A DNA stretch of 40,298 nucleotides from Deltaproteobacteria bacterium (GTDB taxonomy: Bacteria; Desulfobacterota; Syntrophia; Syntrophales; UBA2210), in contig JAFGBH010000036.1 in assembly GCA_016933215.1 (NCBI GenBank), forward strand, positions 1 to 40,298, in the 5' to 3' direction. A program made the position numbers and the translations under genes. This document shows positions 37,383 to 40,298 of this stretch, piece by piece. Under the pieces are notes generated by a model that worked only from the letters and a program-made list of their open reading frames with translations, searched no databases and was not told where the DNA came from. Every line of letters starts with the position of its first letter. The stretch's first letter is position 1.

Positions 37383-37624
37383 AAAATCCCCCCGATACTC
37401 TTTAATAAAAACATCATTGTCAGAATTACCGGGGAACCTTACTAAATTTCAGGGAGAATTACGATACATTTGTGACGAAAAATAGTTCGGTCGAAGGGGA
37501 CGTTGACCGAAGGCAATAAGAGGAAGAAAAAGAACGGCTTCCCCGTTTATTTTTAATCAATTACATCGCAACAGATAAAAAAATATGGTATCCAGACTGT
37601 TAAATTTAAGAAGGAGGGGATCTT

Positions 37625-38188
37625 ATGTCGGAGCAGAAATTGGGAAACCCGGCCGTGGTCGGGTTGGCGGGATTCGGTCTCACGACGCTTGTCTTGCAGT
37701 TTCACAATGTGGGGTGGTGCGGTGCCGGTCCGGTGGTGGCACTGGGACTCATTTTCGGAGGTCTCGCGCAGATGATAGCCGGTCTTCAGGAGATGAAAAC
37801 GGGGAACAACTTTGGATACAGTGCCTTTACGACCTACGGTGCCTTCTGGATATGTGTTGCGGTGATTCTCCTTCTGAATCATTTCGGCATTTACAAGTCC
37901 AGTGCAACCGATTTGGGCTGGTTTCTGGTTGCCTTCACCATTTATACGGGAATTATGTGGATAGGCGCGATGCGTATTAACGGAGCGCTGGCGATAACCT
38001 TTACGCTCCTCTTTATAGGGTTTATCCTCCTGGATATCGCCCATTTCGGCTATCCGGAAATGACCAAAGTCGCCGGTTACGAACTCATGGCCTGCGCCCT
38101 CATGGCGTGGTATACCATGGCGCATATTATTCTCGGCGATGTCTTCGGAAGGGACGTCCTTCCAGCGGGCAAACCCTGGCTTACTTGA
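37625..38188 (+). CDS. GPR1/FUN34/YaaH (SatP-like) acetate uptake transporter
   Basis: NPAVVGLAGFGLTTLVLQFHN and FGGLAQMIAGLQEMKTGNNFGYSAFTTYGAFW; six TM segments. Confidence 0.9.
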   Translation: MSEQKLGNPAVVGLAGFGLTTLVLQFHNVGWCGAGPVVALGLIFGGLAQMIAGLQEMKTGNNFGYSAFTTYGAFWICVAVILLLNHFGIYKSSATDLGWFLVAFTIYTGIMWIGAMRINGALAITFTLLFIGFILLDIAHFGYPEMTKVAGYELMACALMAWYTMAHIILGDVFGRDVLPAGKPWLT

Positions 38189-38260
38189 TCAGACAGGAAC
38201 ACCTCTGAACTGAAATCGATGTTTTGTTATTGCGCGGTAGTGCGTTTTGTTGCCGCCTCG

Positions 38261-38920
38261 TCATGCCACAGAGGGGATCACCGAATAGAAGATCGAGAAG
38301 AAGTGGAATATGCTTCCGGCAAGAACAAATCCGTGCCAGATTGCGTGATTATAGGGGAGCCTGTTCCAGGCATAGAAAATGGTGCCCAGGGTATAGGCCA
38401 GACCGCCTACGATCAGAAAAACGAGTCCGATTGTCGGTATGGCCGCGACGAGTGGTTTTATCACCGTGATAACCGACCACCCCATCGCAATATAGAGGAG
38501 AACCACAAGAATTTTATGCTTCTCTATCAGGTGAAGCTGAAGGGTGATTCCGAGGGCTGCCAGTCCCCAGATTATCCCGAAGAAGGACCATCCCAGTGCG
38601 CCGCCCATGCTGATCAGGAGAAATGGTGTGTATGAGCCCGCGATCAGAAGAAAGATTGCCGAATGATCGAAGATTCTGAGAATCTTCTTTGCCGTCCTGT
38701 GCTGAATACTGTGATACAGTGTGGAGGCGGAATAGAGGATTATGAGCGTAGCGCCGTAAATGCTGCAGCTTACGATATGACGGGCAGTGCCGAAGGCGCT
38801 CGCATAGGAGGTCAGGACCGCCAGTGCCGCAATGGCAAGGACGATCCCGATGCCGTGGATAACACTGTGTGCGATCTCTTCGCTCAGTCTATAGGTGGGA
38901 AGCCCCAGATTTTTTATCAT
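38261..38920 (-). CDS. Hemolysin III family (TrhA/YqfA-like) membrane protein
   Basis: EEIAHSVIHGIGIVLAIAALAVL, STLYHSI, FDHSAIFLLIAGSYTPF. Confidence 0.92.
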   Translation of the reverse strand: MIKNLGLPTYRLSEEIAHSVIHGIGIVLAIAALAVLTSYASAFGTARHIVSCSIYGATLIILYSASTLYHSIQHRTAKKILRIFDHSAIFLLIAGSYTPFLLISMGGALGWSFFGIIWGLAALGITLQLHLIEKHKILVVLLYIAMGWSVITVIKPLVAAIPTIGLVFLIVGGLAYTLGTIFYAWNRLPYNHAIWHGFVLAGSIFHFFSIFYSVIPSVA

Positions 38921-39152
38921 AATTCAGACTCTACTCTTTCTTTCGGAACAATCAGTCCTGTTGAAATCACCGTAGTAAGAGGGAAAAGGGGCATATCGAG
39001 ACACTACAATAACAGGAAGGCTCATTATTAATGACAGTAGCTTATATACGCGGTGTGTGTCACAAAGTCAAATAGAAATGAACTGCTCCGCAGCAAGCTG
39101 CGGGGAAGTAGACCCGAAGAGACATTAAAATGAGAGAGACGCAGTCGTTGTA

Positions 39153-40127
39153 TCAGTCATAGATCTCGGGATTAAGGCAGTCGGGTGGACGCTCACCCTT
39201 AAGCATTGCCAGGAGATTCTCTGCGGCCTTCAGGGCCATGTTTGTGCGTGACGATACGGTTGCCGATGCGGTGTGCGGAGTAATGACGACGTTATCGAGA
39301 TCGGCAAGGCCCGCGGCAATCTCCGGCTCAAATTCATAGACGTCGAGACCAGCCCCTGCGATCACTCGGTTTTTGAGTGCCTCCACAAGCTCTGCTTCAT
39401 TCACCACGGGACCGCGGGACGTATTGATGAGGTAGGCCGTGCGTTTCATCTTTGTAAAAATGTCGGCATTAAAAAGATGCCGTGTCTCGGCCATGAGCGG
39501 GACATGAATACTGATGAAATCGGATTCCCCGAGGAGCTCGGAAAGAGGCACTCGTCTGGCGCCTAATTCCTCTTCAATCGTGGCGTTGGTAAATTCGTCG
39601 GAATAGATGACCTTCATTGCAAAGCCCTTCGATTTTAATGCCATGGCAGTCCCGATCCGACCCGCCCCGACAATGCCGAGGGTCTTTCCGGCCACGTCAC
39701 CGCCGATAAACTGGAGCGGTCCCCACCCCTTCCAGTTGCCCGAACGTATAAGGCGATCCGATTCGACGACCCGTCGCGACACGGAAAAGAGGAGTGCCCA
39801 TGCCATCTCGGCGGTCGCATCGGTGAGGACCCCCGGTGTGTTTGAGACGGGAATCTTCCGTCTCGTGGCCTCCCCGACATCAATATTGTCAAATCCCACG
39901 GCGTAGTTGGCAAAGCCCCTGATTCCCCGGGCGGTTTCATACACCTCGCTGTCGATTCTGTCCGTGAGAAGACTCACCACACCGTCCCGTCCCCTTACGT
40001 TCTTTAGCAACTCCTCACGGGTGAGGGGTCGATCTTCCCGGTTAACTTCAACGTCACAGTGCTTTTCCAGAAGTTCGATGCCTTCTTCAGGAATTGCTCG
40101 GGTTACATATACCTTTGGTCGTGTCAT
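39153..40127 (-). CDS. D-2-hydroxyacid dehydrogenase (glyoxylate/hydroxypyruvate reductase-like)
   Basis: GKTLGIVGAGRIGTAMALKSKGF, LINTSRGPVVNEAELVEAL, VVITPHTASAT; GGAGGT RBS. Confidence 0.92.
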   Translation of the reverse strand: MTRPKVYVTRAIPEEGIELLEKHCDVEVNREDRPLTREELLKNVRGRDGVVSLLTDRIDSEVYETARGIRGFANYAVGFDNIDVGEATRRKIPVSNTPGVLTDATAEMAWALLFSVSRRVVESDRLIRSGNWKGWGPLQFIGGDVAGKTLGIVGAGRIGTAMALKSKGFAMKVIYSDEFTNATIEEELGARRVPLSELLGESDFISIHVPLMAETRHLFNADIFTKMKRTAYLINTSRGPVVNEAELVEALKNRVIAGAGLDVYEFEPEIAAGLADLDNVVITPHTASATVSSRTNMALKAAENLLAMLKGERPPDCLNPEIYD

Positions 40128-40233
40128 GATTCCACCTCCTGATAAAAAAGTAACGGTTTGATTATTTCAACCTATCGTGCGGGAGGCTTCGTAATCTTCA
40201 CTCGGAGTAAGGGTCAGTTTTTGCTTTGCCTTT

Positions 40234-40276
40234 TTGAACTGAACAGCGAGCGCATTCCCCGTTGCTTGCAGCGGGG
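40234..40276 (+). repeat. Dispersed repeat, copy 2, followed by hairpin CCCCGTTGC-tt-GCAGCGGGG
   Basis: TTGAACTGAACAGCGAGCGCATTCCCCG matches 20655-20682 with one mismatch. Confidence 0.8.
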
Positions 40277-40298
40277 TTAGCGAGCGAATAATAAATAA

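Noticed and set aside
1-40298. CRISPR array, tRNA or rRNA genes
   Set aside because: No regularly spaced repeat-spacer pattern, tRNA-like CCA/T-loop pattern or rRNA signature recognised on visual scanning; a tRNAscan/Infernal run would be decisive.

Overview
The window is a 40.3 kb bacterial contig segment. Gene content and dispersed repeats look like an environmental deltaproteobacterium/Desulfobacterota (inference only). It opens with the 3' end of a kduD-like SDR gene. Positions ~0.5-13.1 kb form an AT-richer accessory island: a lipoprotein, a voltage-gated K+ channel with a zinc ribbon, a SIR2-HerA anti-phage type operon with a third small KTSC-domain gene, a DUF2130 coiled-coil/putative nuclease gene, further lipoproteins, a GYF_2 protein and an AbiEi/AbiEii toxin-antitoxin pair. 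From ~13 kb onward the content is more housekeeping: M24 peptidase fold, SCP2, TPR, FAD dehydrogenase, nitroreductase, PGK homologue, YhbY, YgiQ, EamA, DEAD-box helicase, cyclophilin, DUF362 plus polyferredoxin, PlsB-like acyltransferase, esterase, a fused SCP2-E1alpha-E1beta dehydrogenase, amidinotransferase-like, flavoprotein, SatP-like, HlyIII and D-2-hydroxyacid dehydrogenase. The strongest unexplained signals are: (i) a dispersed REP-like element (core AATAGGGACAGCGCCCTTTTT or AATAGGGACAGCTGTTCCTATT) at many gene junctions; (ii) accessory cassettes bounded by short near-identical direct repeats (AbiE, K+ channel); (iii) a duplicated promoter/leader ahead of the SIR2-HerA operon; (iv) a KTSC gene as possible third member of SIR2-HerA; (v) a ~260 bp duplication carrying the 5' end of the acyltransferase gene; (vi) several enzymes with altered catalytic motifs. 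No CRISPR array, rRNA, tRNA or intact transposase was recognised by eye.
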